A stretch of DNA of 64,000 nt from Aquabacter sp965279295 (GTDB lineage: Bacteria; Pseudomonadota; Alphaproteobacteria; Rhizobiales; Xanthobacteraceae), in assembly GCA_965279295.1 (NCBI GenBank), contig CBDIHQ010000017.1. One strand, given 5' to 3'. The translations under genes and the position numbers were made by a program. This document shows positions 16,512 through 24,456 of the stretch, piece after piece; position 1 is the stretch's first letter; the number at the start of each line of letters is the position of its first letter. Under the pieces are notes generated by a model that made no database searches, had not been told where the DNA came from, and saw only the letters and a program-made list of their open reading frames with translations.

Positions 16512-17792
16512 ATGGCCATGACCATCCTGTTCGGGGCATTCACCCTGCTTCTCGTCATCGGCATGCCGGTGGCCTTCTGCCTCGGCCTCGCGTCGCTGGC
16601 GACCGTGATCTACATGGGCCTGCCACCCATCGTGGTGTTCCAGCAGATCAATTCCGGCATGAACGCCTTCTCCATGCTGGCGATCCCGTTCTTCATCTTC
16701 GCCGGCGACCTGATGATGCGCGGCGGCATCGCCGACCGGCTCATCGGCATGGCGGCATCACTGTTCGGTCATCTGCGCGGTGGCCTCGGCCAGGTGAACG
16801 TGGTGGCTTCCACCCTGTTCGGCGGCATCTCCGGATCGGCGGTGGCGGACGCCTCGGCCATCGGCGGCATCATGATTCCGCAGATGGAAAAGCGCGGCTA
16901 CGCCAAGGACTATGCTGTGAACGTGACGGTCAATGCCGCGATCATCGCGCTGTTGATACCGCCGTCGCACAACATGATCATCTATTCCCTGGCGGCCGGC
17001 GGGACCATCTCTATCGCCGACCTGTTCACCGCCGGCGTCGTGCCCGGCATCCTGCTCGCCATCGCACTCATGATCACTGCCTATGTGGTGGCCCGTCGGC
17101 GCAACTACCCGGCCGGCACGTTCCCCGGCTGGGCAGGCGTCGGGCGCTCGGTGGTGCAGGCGATCCCCGGCATCCTGCTGATCGGCATCATCTTCGGCGG
17201 CGTGCGCTCGGGCATTTTCACCGCGACGGAATCCTCCTGCATCGCCGTGATCTACGCGCTACTGGTGACGGTTTTCGTCTATCGCGAGTTGGACTTGGCC
17301 GCGTTCTGGGAGGCGACGCTCGGCGCGGTGCGCACCACGGCCATGGTGCTGCTGGTGATCGGCACGGCCGGCGCCTTCGGATGGCTCATGGCCTTCCTCC
17401 AGGTCCCCAAGGCCACCATCGAGCTGATGCAGTCAATCTCCGACAACAAGTACGTCATCCTGCTGCTCATCAACATCATCCTGCTGGTTCTCGGCACGTT
17501 CATGGACATGGCGCCGATGATCATCATCTGCACCCCAATCTTCCTGCCGCTCATCAAGGCGTTCGGCATTGATCCGGTGCAGTTCGGTGTGATCCTTATC
17601 CTCAACGCCGGCATCGGCCTTAACACCCCGCCGGTGGGCTCGGTGCTGTTTGTGGGATGCGCGGTGGGGAAGATCACCATCGGCGAGGCGATGAAGACGA
17701 TATGGCCGTTCTTCGGCGCCAGCATCTTCGTGCTGATGCTTGTCACCTATATCCCCGCTGTTTCCCTCTGGCTGCCTGCCTTGTTCCACTGA
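16512..17792 (+). CDS. dctM: TRAP transporter large permease DctM family
   Basis: A 426-residue inner-membrane protein with about 12 helices that carries out sodium-driven solute transport. Typical DctM segments are GMPVAFCLGLASL, MLAIPFFIFAGDLM, STLFGGISGSAVADASAIGG, ATESSCIAVIYAL and LNAGIGLNTPPVGSVLF. ATG 16512 is 11 bp after the dctQ stop. Together with DctP and DctQ it completes a TRAP system whose downstream enzymes point to a uronate substrate. Confidence 0.93.
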   Translation: MAMTILFGAFTLLLVIGMPVAFCLGLASLATVIYMGLPPIVVFQQINSGMNAFSMLAIPFFIFAGDLMMRGGIADRLIGMAASLFGHLRGGLGQVNVVASTLFGGISGSAVADASAIGGIMIPQMEKRGYAKDYAVNVTVNAAIIALLIPPSHNMIIYSLAAGGTISIADLFTAGVVPGILLAIALMITAYVVARRRNYPAGTFPGWAGVGRSVVQAIPGILLIGIIFGGVRSGIFTATESSCIAVIYALLVTVFVYRELDLAAFWEATLGAVRTTAMVLLVIGTAGAFGWLMAFLQVPKATIELMQSISDNKYVILLLINIILLVLGTFMDMAPMIIICTPIFLPLIKAFGIDPVQFGVILILNAGIGLNTPPVGSVLFVGCAVGKITIGEAMKTIWPFFGASIFVLMLVTYIPAVSLWLPALFH

Positions 17793-17823
17793 GGCGGGCA
17801 CCCTTTTCATCGAGGTCTTTTTC

Positions 17824-18663
17824 ATGATCACTGACGTGCGCCATGTGTGCCACCCTGACGCTGTCCGCTTTTTCGATACCGACGAACTGCGCCAGCATTT
17901 CCTCATCGAGGAATTGTTCGAGCCGGGGATGGTGCATCTCACCTATTCCCACATCGAGCGGTTCGTGGTGGGCGGCGTGACCCCGCTGTCCGCGCCGCTG
18001 AAGCTTGAGAGCGACAAGGCGACCATCGGCTCGCCGAACTTCCTTGATCGGCGCGAACTGGGCGTTTTCAACATCGGCGGGCCTGGCAAGGTGGAGGCCG
18101 ACGGCGTCGTCTATGCCCTCGACCATCGTGATGCGCTGTATGTGGCGATGGGGACGAAGGAGGTGCGCTTCACGTCCGACAACCCCAAGATTCCGGCCAA
18201 ATTCTACCTGCTCTCGACCCCGGCTCACACCCGCTACGAGAGCAAGGTGGTGAAGGTTTCGGAGGCGAAAAGTGTCCCGCTTGGTGACCAGACGACCGCC
18301 AACAAGCGCACGATCTACCAGATGATCCACCCCGACGTGGTGCAGTCCTGTCAGCTCGTCATGGGCATGACTCAACTCGCTGAAGGCAACATCTGGAACA
18401 CCATGCCGTGCCACGTCCATGACCGCCGTTCTGAGGTCTATCTGTATTTCGACGTGGCAGCGGACGCGCGGGTCATTCACATAATGGGCGAGCCGTCCGA
18501 GACCCGGCATCTGGTGGTGGCGAACGGGCAGGCGGTGCTCTCGCCGCCCTGGTCGATCCATTCCGGCGTCGGCACCCGCGCCTACACCTTCATCTGGGGC
18601 ATGGGCGGGGACAATATCGACTATACCGACATGGACGTCGTGCCCATGGATCAGCTTCGGTGA
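17824..18663 (+). CDS. kduI: 5-dehydro-4-deoxy-D-glucuronate isomerase
   Basis: A 279-residue cupin-fold isomerase that converts 5-keto-4-deoxyuronate to 2,5-diketo-3-deoxygluconate in the breakdown of unsaturated uronates from pectin or glycosaminoglycans. The metal site is visible as PCHVHDRRSEVYLYF (HxH plus Glu) and PPWSIHSGVG (last His). ATG 17824 follows GAGG. The stop overlaps the kduD GTG by 4 bp (GTGA), so the two are coupled. Confidence 0.95.
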   Translation: MITDVRHVCHPDAVRFFDTDELRQHFLIEELFEPGMVHLTYSHIERFVVGGVTPLSAPLKLESDKATIGSPNFLDRRELGVFNIGGPGKVEADGVVYALDHRDALYVAMGTKEVRFTSDNPKIPAKFYLLSTPAHTRYESKVVKVSEAKSVPLGDQTTANKRTIYQMIHPDVVQSCQLVMGMTQLAEGNIWNTMPCHVHDRRSEVYLYFDVAADARVIHIMGEPSETRHLVVANGQAVLSPPWSIHSGVGTRAYTFIWGMGGDNIDYTDMDVVPMDQLR

Positions 18664-19412
18664 GCCCGTTCGACCTCTCGGGCAAGCGCGCCGTCGTCAC
18701 CGGGGCGAATACCGGGCTTGGACAGGCGGTCGCGGTGGCGCTGGCCGAGGCCGGCGCGGCGATCGTCGCGGTGGGCCGCTCGTCGATGGAAGACACGGGG
18801 GAAAAGCTGCGCCACACAGGCGTCGCCTTCACCGAGGTGAAGGCGGATCTCGGCACGCTTGAGCCGATCTCGCGCATCGTCGCGGAGGCGGGGCAGGGCG
18901 GGCGCGTCGATATTCTGGTGAACAATGCCGGCATCATCCGCCGCGCCGATGCCATCGACTTTAGCGAAGCCGACTGGGACGCGGTGATGGATGTTAACCT
19001 CAAGGGCGCGTTCTTCCTGACCCAGGCATTCGCGCGCGGCTGGATCGCGGATGGCGCGGGCGGCAAGGTCATCAACATCGCCTCGCTGCTGTCCTTCCAG
19101 GGCGGCATCCGCGTTCCCTCCTACACCGCGAGCAAGAGCGGGTTGGCCGGCCTCACCCGGCTGCTGGCCTGCGAATGGGCGGGCAAGGGGATCAATGTGA
19201 ACGCCATCGCGCCGGGGTATTTCGTCACCAACAACACCGATGCGCTTCGCAACGACCCCAAACGCTCGGCCGACATCCTCGCCCGTATTCCGGCGGGTCA
19301 TTGGGGAGAGCCGTCGGAGCTTGGCGGTGCGGCGGTGTTTCTGGCGTCGTCCGCCGCCACTTATGTGCATGGCGTGGTATTGCCCGTGGACGGCGGCTGG
19401 CTGGCCCGCTGA
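18660..19412 (+). CDS. kduD: 2-deoxy-D-gluconate 3-dehydrogenase KduD
   Basis: A 250-residue classical short-chain dehydrogenase that reduces 2,5-diketo-3-deoxygluconate to 2-keto-3-deoxygluconate with NAD(P)H. It has the cofactor motif TGANTGLG, NNAGIIRR, the catalytic Ser (IASLLSFQGG) and YTASK. The start is the GTG at 18660 inside the kduI stop. It acts directly after KduI, so the order of genes follows the order of reactions. Confidence 0.93.
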   Translation: MSPFDLSGKRAVVTGANTGLGQAVAVALAEAGAAIVAVGRSSMEDTGEKLRHTGVAFTEVKADLGTLEPISRIVAEAGQGGRVDILVNNAGIIRRADAIDFSEADWDAVMDVNLKGAFFLTQAFARGWIADGAGGKVINIASLLSFQGGIRVPSYTASKSGLAGLTRLLACEWAGKGINVNAIAPGYFVTNNTDALRNDPKRSADILARIPAGHWGEPSELGGAAVFLASSAATYVHGVVLPVDGGWLAR

Positions 19413-19424
19413 GGAGATTTCAGG

Positions 19425-19772
19425 ATGACGGAAAAGGGCGCGTTCTTCGGCTATGCGGACACCACCGAAACCGAGGTGGTGGACGATAATATCCGCCGGC
19501 AGATCCTCACCTATAACGACGAGATCATGCTGGTGCGCGTGATCGCCACCAAGCCGGGATCGTGCGGCGCATTCCATAGCCACCCGCATGTTCAGATCAC
19601 CAGCGTCGAGAGCGGCGTGTTCGATGCCACCATCGACGGCAAGACCTCGCGCTTGAAAGCGGGCGACAGCTTCTACGTGCCCACCGGCCTCTGGCACGGC
19701 TGCGAATGCATCGAGCCGGGCGTCCTGATCGACGTGTTCACACCCATGCGTGCTGAGTTCATCAAGGGATAG
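19425..19772 (+). CDS. kdgF: KdgF-like cupin, unsaturated uronate ring-opening
   Basis: A 115-residue single-domain cupin. The metal-binding motif GAFHSHPHVQITSVESG and the second box DSFYVPTGLWHGCE match KdgF, which turns 4,5-unsaturated galacturonate into the linear keto-uronate that KduI uses. IRRQILTYNDEIMLVRV and VLIDVFTPMRAEF also fit. ATG 19425 follows GGAG. Placement behind kduI-kduD supports this role; general cupin annotation would be the cautious alternative. Confidence 0.85.
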   Translation: MTEKGAFFGYADTTETEVVDDNIRRQILTYNDEIMLVRVIATKPGSCGAFHSHPHVQITSVESGVFDATIDGKTSRLKAGDSFYVPTGLWHGCECIEPGVLIDVFTPMRAEFIKG

Positions 19773-19850
19773 AGCGCGTCAGCCCTTTGCCCTGGTCCAC
19801 GGCTTTGAAAGCTGAGACAGTTCCGCCAGTATCTGGCTGGAGTCTGGGCT

Positions 19851-21644
19851 ATGGCGAAGGACAAAGACGGAAAGCCCGCACCGTCACGCCGCGAACTGTT
19901 CACATCAGGTGCCGCCCTGCTCGGCGCGAGCCTCCTGCCCCAGGTCGCGCACTCGGCGGATGCAGTGCCGGCGGGAGCGGTCCGGCCCGTGAAGGGGCCG
20001 GACGCACCGCCGGGTGGCTACAACATTCTGTTCATCCTGGTGGACCAGGAGCATTTCTTCGATGCCTGGCCGTTTCCGGTGCCCGGCCGGGAATGGATCA
20101 AGGCCAACGGCATTACCTTCCGCAATCATCAGGCGGCGTCGTGTGTGTGCTCGCCGGCGCGCTCGACGCTCTATACCGGCCAGCACATTCCGCACACCGG
20201 TGTCTATGACAACGCCAACGCCCTTTGGCAGGCGGATATGTCGACCGATGTGAAAACCATCGGCCACCGCCTCTCACAACTCGGCTATCACGCGGCCTAC
20301 CAGGGCAAGTGGCACCTTTCGATCAATCTCGATCAGGTGTCCGAGGCCATCGAGGCTCCGCTTCTGGCCTATCGCAAGATCATCCAGAGCTATGGCTTCG
20401 ATGATTTCTTCGGTGTCGGCGATATCAATGACCGCACGCTGGGCGGCTATAATTACGACGACACCACCACCGCCTTCGTGACGCGCTGGCTGCGGACCAA
20501 GGGGCAGGACCTGCGCGCAGCCGGCACGCCATGGTACCTGGCGGTGAACTTCGTCAATCCGCACGACGTGATGTTCATCAACTCGGACCTGCCGGGGCAG
20601 ACAGTCCAGGGCAAGCAGTCGCTCATGCCGATCGCCCGCGCGCCGGCGAACGAACTCTACAAGGCCGACTGGGACGTGCCGTTGCCTTCCACCCGCACCC
20701 AAGCCTTCGATGCGCCGGGCAGGCCCATGGCGCAGCAGACCTATCAGAAGGTGATCGACCTGCTGGTCGGCCAGTGGCCCGACGAGGATCGCCGCTGGCG
20801 CCTGCTCCAGAACTATTATTTCAACTGCATCCGGGATTGCGACCTGCAGGTGACGCGGGTTTTGAAGGCCGTGAAGGCCAATGGCATGGCGGATGACACG
20901 ATCATCATTTTCACCGCCGACCACGGGGAGCTTGGCGGCCACCACCAGATGCGCGGCAAGGGTAATTCCACCTATCGCCAGCAGAACCACTTGCCGCTGA
21001 TGATCGTCCACCCCGCCTATCCCGGCGGTCTCGCCTGCGATGCCGTTACGTCCCAGGTGGACCTGACGCCGACGATCCTCGCGTTGACCGGCGCCGCGCC
21101 GGACAAGCTGAAGGCGACGGCTGACGGCCTGCCGGGCCACGATTTCTCTCCGCTCCTGACTGCGCCCGGCGCCGCCAAACCGGATACGCTGCGGCCGGGA
21201 TCGCTGTTCTGCTACAATATGTTGAGCTACCAGGACGCCAGATGGGCGGCTCATTTTGATGTGAAGTCGAACAGCAATCTGAGCCTGGACCAGCGCATCG
21301 CCGCCATGCGGGCCAATCCGCCGGATTTCCAGCTCCGCTGCTCGATCCGCAGCATGTTCGACGGGCGTTACCGCTTCAGCCGCTATTTCTCGCCCCAGGG
21401 ATTCAATACGCCCACGACGTGGGAGGAATTGACGGCGAAGAACGATCTTGAGGTCTACGACCTTCAGGATGACCCGGATGAGGTCAACAACCTCGCCCTG
21501 TCAGGCAAGGCGAAAGGCGACCTCATCCTGGCGCTGAACACGACACTGAACAGCCTCATCGCCAGGGAAGTTGGCGTGGACGACGGCAGCTTCCTGCCAT
21601 TCAAGAACGGCCGGTGGATATTTCCCACGGCAGACCAGCGATAG
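19851..21644 (+). CDS. Tat-exported S1 family sulfatase
   Basis: A 597-residue sulfatase of the alkaline-phosphatase fold that hydrolyses sulfate esters. The active-site signature is CSPARSTLYTG (about residue 99), a Cys-type site that needs conversion to formylglycine. Metal-site segments are NILFILVDQEHF, YQGKWHL and FTADHGELGGHHQ. The N-terminus SRRELFTSGAALLGASLL is a twin-arginine signal, so it is probably exported folded. GGAG lies eight bases before ATG 19851, 78 bp after kdgF. It could desulfate uronate-containing sugars before uptake, but related sulfatases also occur alone; the substrate is not known. Confidence 0.88.
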   Translation: MAKDKDGKPAPSRRELFTSGAALLGASLLPQVAHSADAVPAGAVRPVKGPDAPPGGYNILFILVDQEHFFDAWPFPVPGREWIKANGITFRNHQAASCVCSPARSTLYTGQHIPHTGVYDNANALWQADMSTDVKTIGHRLSQLGYHAAYQGKWHLSINLDQVSEAIEAPLLAYRKIIQSYGFDDFFGVGDINDRTLGGYNYDDTTTAFVTRWLRTKGQDLRAAGTPWYLAVNFVNPHDVMFINSDLPGQTVQGKQSLMPIARAPANELYKADWDVPLPSTRTQAFDAPGRPMAQQTYQKVIDLLVGQWPDEDRRWRLLQNYYFNCIRDCDLQVTRVLKAVKANGMADDTIIIFTADHGELGGHHQMRGKGNSTYRQQNHLPLMIVHPAYPGGLACDAVTSQVDLTPTILALTGAAPDKLKATADGLPGHDFSPLLTAPGAAKPDTLRPGSLFCYNMLSYQDARWAAHFDVKSNSNLSLDQRIAAMRANPPDFQLRCSIRSMFDGRYRFSRYFSPQGFNTPTTWEELTAKNDLEVYDLQDDPDEVNNLALSGKAKGDLILALNTTLNSLIAREVGVDDGSFLPFKNGRWIFPTADQR

Positions 21645-21702
21645 CGGGTTTCCAAAGGCCCTTTAGGCTTCGGAACGCACCTGGTCGCTCCGCCCCTCGC
21701 CT

Positions 21703-22548
21703 TTAGCGGAACGCGGCCTTGAGCATCTCGGGCGGGAATAGCGTCGAGGCGTTGGCGACGCTGGTCGTGCCCACCTTCAGCCATTTCGCGATCAACGCAT
21801 CGAGCGTGCCGTCCCGGGCGAGATCGGCCTGCGCGTGGTTGATCGTGTCGCGCAGTGCGGTGTCGCCTTTGCGCACGCTGAGGGCGATGAACTCGCAGGT
21901 GATCGCGCTTTGCACGATGCGCAAATCGGGAAAGTCCCGCAGCAGCACGCCCATGACAGGGGCAAGCTTCATGAAGCTGTCGCAGCGGCCCTTGGCGACA
22001 TCCACCAGAGCCTGGCCGATGCGGTTGTAGGGATAAATCTTCACCGCCTTCGCCCGGCCTTCGGCAACCAGCCTCTGGGCGAACGGCTGGCTGGTATTGC
22101 CGCTCTGAACGCCGATGGTCAGGCCCTTGAGGTCGTCGATGGACTTCACCTGTGGCAGGCGCGTTTTGTTGACCACCAGGGACTGCCCGGAGACGGCATA
22201 GGGCTCGCAGAAGTCCGCCACCTTCGCGCGTTCCGGCGTCATCGTCGTGCCGGAGGCAACGCAATCGAAGGTGCCGGCGTCGAGCCCCGCGAAGACGCCG
22301 TTGAAGTCCGCACCGGTGTAGCGCACGAGTTGCCAGGGCCGCCCGAGGCGCTGGGCGATGAGCTGTGTCCACTCGATGTCGAAGCCAGCGGGCGGCTTGT
22401 CCTCGATGACGACCTCAAACGGCGGATCGGGCAAGGCGGAGGCCACACGCAGGGGCGCCGCCGCGCGCGCCGGACGCGTGCCGCAGACGAACAGGCCCGG
22501 CGCCAAGGCCAGGGCGCCGAGGCCGCCGAGCAGATCGCGTCGCTTCAC
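21703..22548 (-). CDS. Amino-acid-type ABC solute-binding protein (orphan)
   Basis: A 281-residue periplasmic binding protein of family 3. It begins at GTG 22548 (GGAAA upstream) with an RR-containing signal, VKRRDLLGGLGALALAPGLF. The core has PPFEVVIEDKPPAGFDIEW, CVASGTTMTPERAKVADF and LKGLTIGVQSGNTSQ, typical of polar amino-acid binders. No permease or ATPase is beside it. It follows nasS by 28 bp and is probably cotranscribed with nasT-nasS, so it may bind a nitrogen source or serve as a sensor input; this is inference. Confidence 0.82.
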   Translation of the reverse strand: MKRRDLLGGLGALALAPGLFVCGTRPARAAAPLRVASALPDPPFEVVIEDKPPAGFDIEWTQLIAQRLGRPWQLVRYTGADFNGVFAGLDAGTFDCVASGTTMTPERAKVADFCEPYAVSGQSLVVNKTRLPQVKSIDDLKGLTIGVQSGNTSQPFAQRLVAEGRAKAVKIYPYNRIGQALVDVAKGRCDSFMKLAPVMGVLLRDFPDLRIVQSAITCEFIALSVRKGDTALRDTINHAQADLARDGTLDALIAKWLKVGTTSVANASTLFPPEMLKAAFR

Positions 22549-22576
22549 GATAGGGTTTCCGCTTAGGCCGATGACC

Positions 22577-23713
22577 TCATTCTCCCGTCGAAAGGAAACG
22601 GTCGGCGTCGAACACCTCGCCAAACTGTGTGGCCACGCAGTCGGGCACATGCGCAGCGGTGGGAACGGGCGGACCCACTGCTGCATCGTAAAGGTCTGGA
22701 CGATAGACCGAAATCGCCTCGCGGGCGGCATCCGCTGCCCATTCCCCTTGCCGTGCCTTGACGATCTGGCCGTACATCCACAAGGCATGGCCGAGATCCG
22801 GCCGATTGGCGTTGTCGCGGTTCAGCACGAGATAGTCGGGATGGGAGCGCGATGCGCCACCGGGCGCGGTGTGGAGGCGCCCGTCGAGGGTCCGTCGCAG
22901 AATGTCGGCGGGCAGGCCGAGGTAGCGCGGCTCACCCAGCAGGCGCGCGAGGTCTTCGTGATTGACCGGGTCCTCGCACCAGCGGGCGGCGGCATGCAGC
23001 GCGCGCACCAGGCGGCGCAGCAGGTCCGGCTCGGTGTTCACGAGGCGGGCGTGAACGCCCAGCACCTTTTCCGGCACCCAGCCGAAGATCTCCGCGCCCA
23101 GGACCGCGATCCGCCCGACATCCGCGTCCACCGCCACGCTGTTCCAGGGGCTGCCGACGGAGAAACCGTGGATAAGCCCGTTGCGCAGGCTCTCTGCCAT
23201 GAAGGGCGGCGGGATGACCACAAGGCGCACGTCCCTGTCGGGATCGATGCCGCCTGCTTTCAGGAAATGGCGGATCAGATAGGTATGGGTGGAGAAGGAA
23301 TAGACCGCCGCGAAGGTAAGCGGATCGCGCCCGGCAGCACGCCGCGCCGCCACCACCTTGCCCAGCGCGCCGGCGGCGCCCAGGGCGTTAGAGAGATCAT
23401 CCCCGGTCTCGCCCATCTCGGCATAGACATCCTTGGCGATGGTGATGGCGCTGCCGTTCAGGTTCAACGCGAATGGCACCACCAGGGGTACGCGCACATG
23501 GCCAAGGCCCAGGGAGGATGCGATGGCGAGCGGACCCAGCATATGGGCGCCATCGAGAAGGCCGACATTCACCTTGTCGCGGATATTGGCCCAGGAGACC
23601 TCCTTGTGCAGGTCGATCTCGATCCCCTCCGCCATGGAGAAGCCGCGCTCGGCCGCCGCGATCAAGACCGCCGCGTCGGTGAGGGGAATGAAGCCCATGG
23701 CGAGGCGTCTCAT
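22577..23713 (-). CDS. nasS: NasS-like nitrate/nitrite sensor
   Basis: A 378-residue protein of the NrtA/CmpA/NasS family without a signal peptide (starts MRRLAMGFIPLTDAAVLIAA), as expected of cytoplasmic NasS. Family segments are GLLDGAHMLGPLAIASSLG, LNLNGSAITIAKDVY and GFSVGSPWNSVAV. In known systems NasS holds NasT inactive until nitrate or nitrite binds. It overlaps nasT by 4 bp (ATGA). A nitrate-transporter binding protein is excluded by the missing export signal. Confidence 0.9.
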   Translation of the reverse strand: MRRLAMGFIPLTDAAVLIAAAERGFSMAEGIEIDLHKEVSWANIRDKVNVGLLDGAHMLGPLAIASSLGLGHVRVPLVVPFALNLNGSAITIAKDVYAEMGETGDDLSNALGAAGALGKVVAARRAAGRDPLTFAAVYSFSTHTYLIRHFLKAGGIDPDRDVRLVVIPPPFMAESLRNGLIHGFSVGSPWNSVAVDADVGRIAVLGAEIFGWVPEKVLGVHARLVNTEPDLLRRLVRALHAAARWCEDPVNHEDLARLLGEPRYLGLPADILRRTLDGRLHTAPGGASRSHPDYLVLNRDNANRPDLGHALWMYGQIVKARQGEWAADAAREAISVYRPDLYDAAVGPPVPTAAHVPDCVATQFGEVFDADRFLSTGE

Positions 23714-24300
23714 CGCAGAAGCTCCGCGGCTGTAATGACCGATTGCGCAATATCCACCAGCCGCTTCTTCTCATTCATGGCGGTGCGCCGGATGAGGCCA
23801 TAAGCGGTCTGCTCGTCGATATTCTTGGCCTTCATGAGAATGAGTTTCGCGCGGTCCACCAGCTTGCGTTCTTCAAGCTGGCTCCGGGCCTCCTCAAGCT
23901 CCTCGCGCAAACGCGCGAAGGCACGGTAGCGAGAAATCGTTGTTTCCAGGATCGGCCGCAGCCGGTCCTTTCGCAGGCCATCCACCACGTAGGACGCGAC
24001 GCCCGCCGCGATCGCCTCCTCGATGGTGGACCTGTCCGACTGGTCCACGAACATGGCCACCGGCCGCTTCACCTCGCGGCTGACATGGAACATCTGCTCG
24101 ATGGTGTCGCGGCTGGGATTTTCCAGGTCGATGATGATGACGTCGGGGTCGATGGCGTAGATGCGCTCCAGAAGGTTGTTCACCCCCTCCAGGCGCAGCA
24201 CGTTGACATATCCCGCCTCCCGCAGCCCCTCACCGAGGATGGCCGCGCGAACCGGACTGTCATCGACGATGACGATGCGCAGGGAGAGATCGTTCGCCAT
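23710..24300 (-). CDS. nasT: NasT-like ANTAR response regulator
   Basis: A 196-residue RNA-binding antiterminator with a receiver-like N-terminus (LRIVIVDDSPVRAAILGEGL, DVIIIDLENPSRD) and a C-terminal ANTAR domain (KAKNIDEQTAYGLIRRTAM). NasT frees nitrate-assimilation transcripts from leader terminators by binding paired hairpins. The start at 24300 (MANDLSLRIV) follows AAGG; an upstream ATG at 24330 is possible. No nasDE or nrtABC genes lie nearby, so its targets must be elsewhere or be this operon. Confidence 0.9.
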   Translation of the reverse strand: MANDLSLRIVIVDDSPVRAAILGEGLREAGYVNVLRLEGVNNLLERIYAIDPDVIIIDLENPSRDTIEQMFHVSREVKRPVAMFVDQSDRSTIEEAIAAGVASYVVDGLRKDRLRPILETTISRYRAFARLREELEEARSQLEERKLVDRAKLILMKAKNIDEQTAYGLIRRTAMNEKKRLVDIAQSVITAAELLR

Positions 24301-24390
24301 GAACCTTGCGCTGTTGAGTGCTTCGTACAAAGCAAAAAGCGGACCAAATTCCTGAGGTCCTGGCCCTCAAGGAGAGAGGGCGGCGGTGGC

Positions 24391-24425
24391 AACCTTAGCT
24401 GTTCAGCCGGGGAACAGCTAAGGTT
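24391..24425. terminator. Perfect 14-bp stem-loop between the 1004-aa gene and nasT
   Basis: AACCTTAGCTGTTC, loop AGCCGGG, then the exact complement GAACAGCTAAGGTT. It is 31 bp after the stop of the large upstream gene and about 90 bp before nasT, both on the minus strand. There is no U-tract. It may be a terminator or attenuator, or a NasT-type RNA target in its own leader. Confidence 0.65.
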
Positions 24426-24456
24426 TCACGTTGGAAACGGCGGCTGCCGATCACCG

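Noticed and set aside
22577..23713. Nitrate/bicarbonate transporter binding protein (NrtA/CmpA)
   Set aside because: No signal peptide, and it overlaps nasT; NasS fits better.
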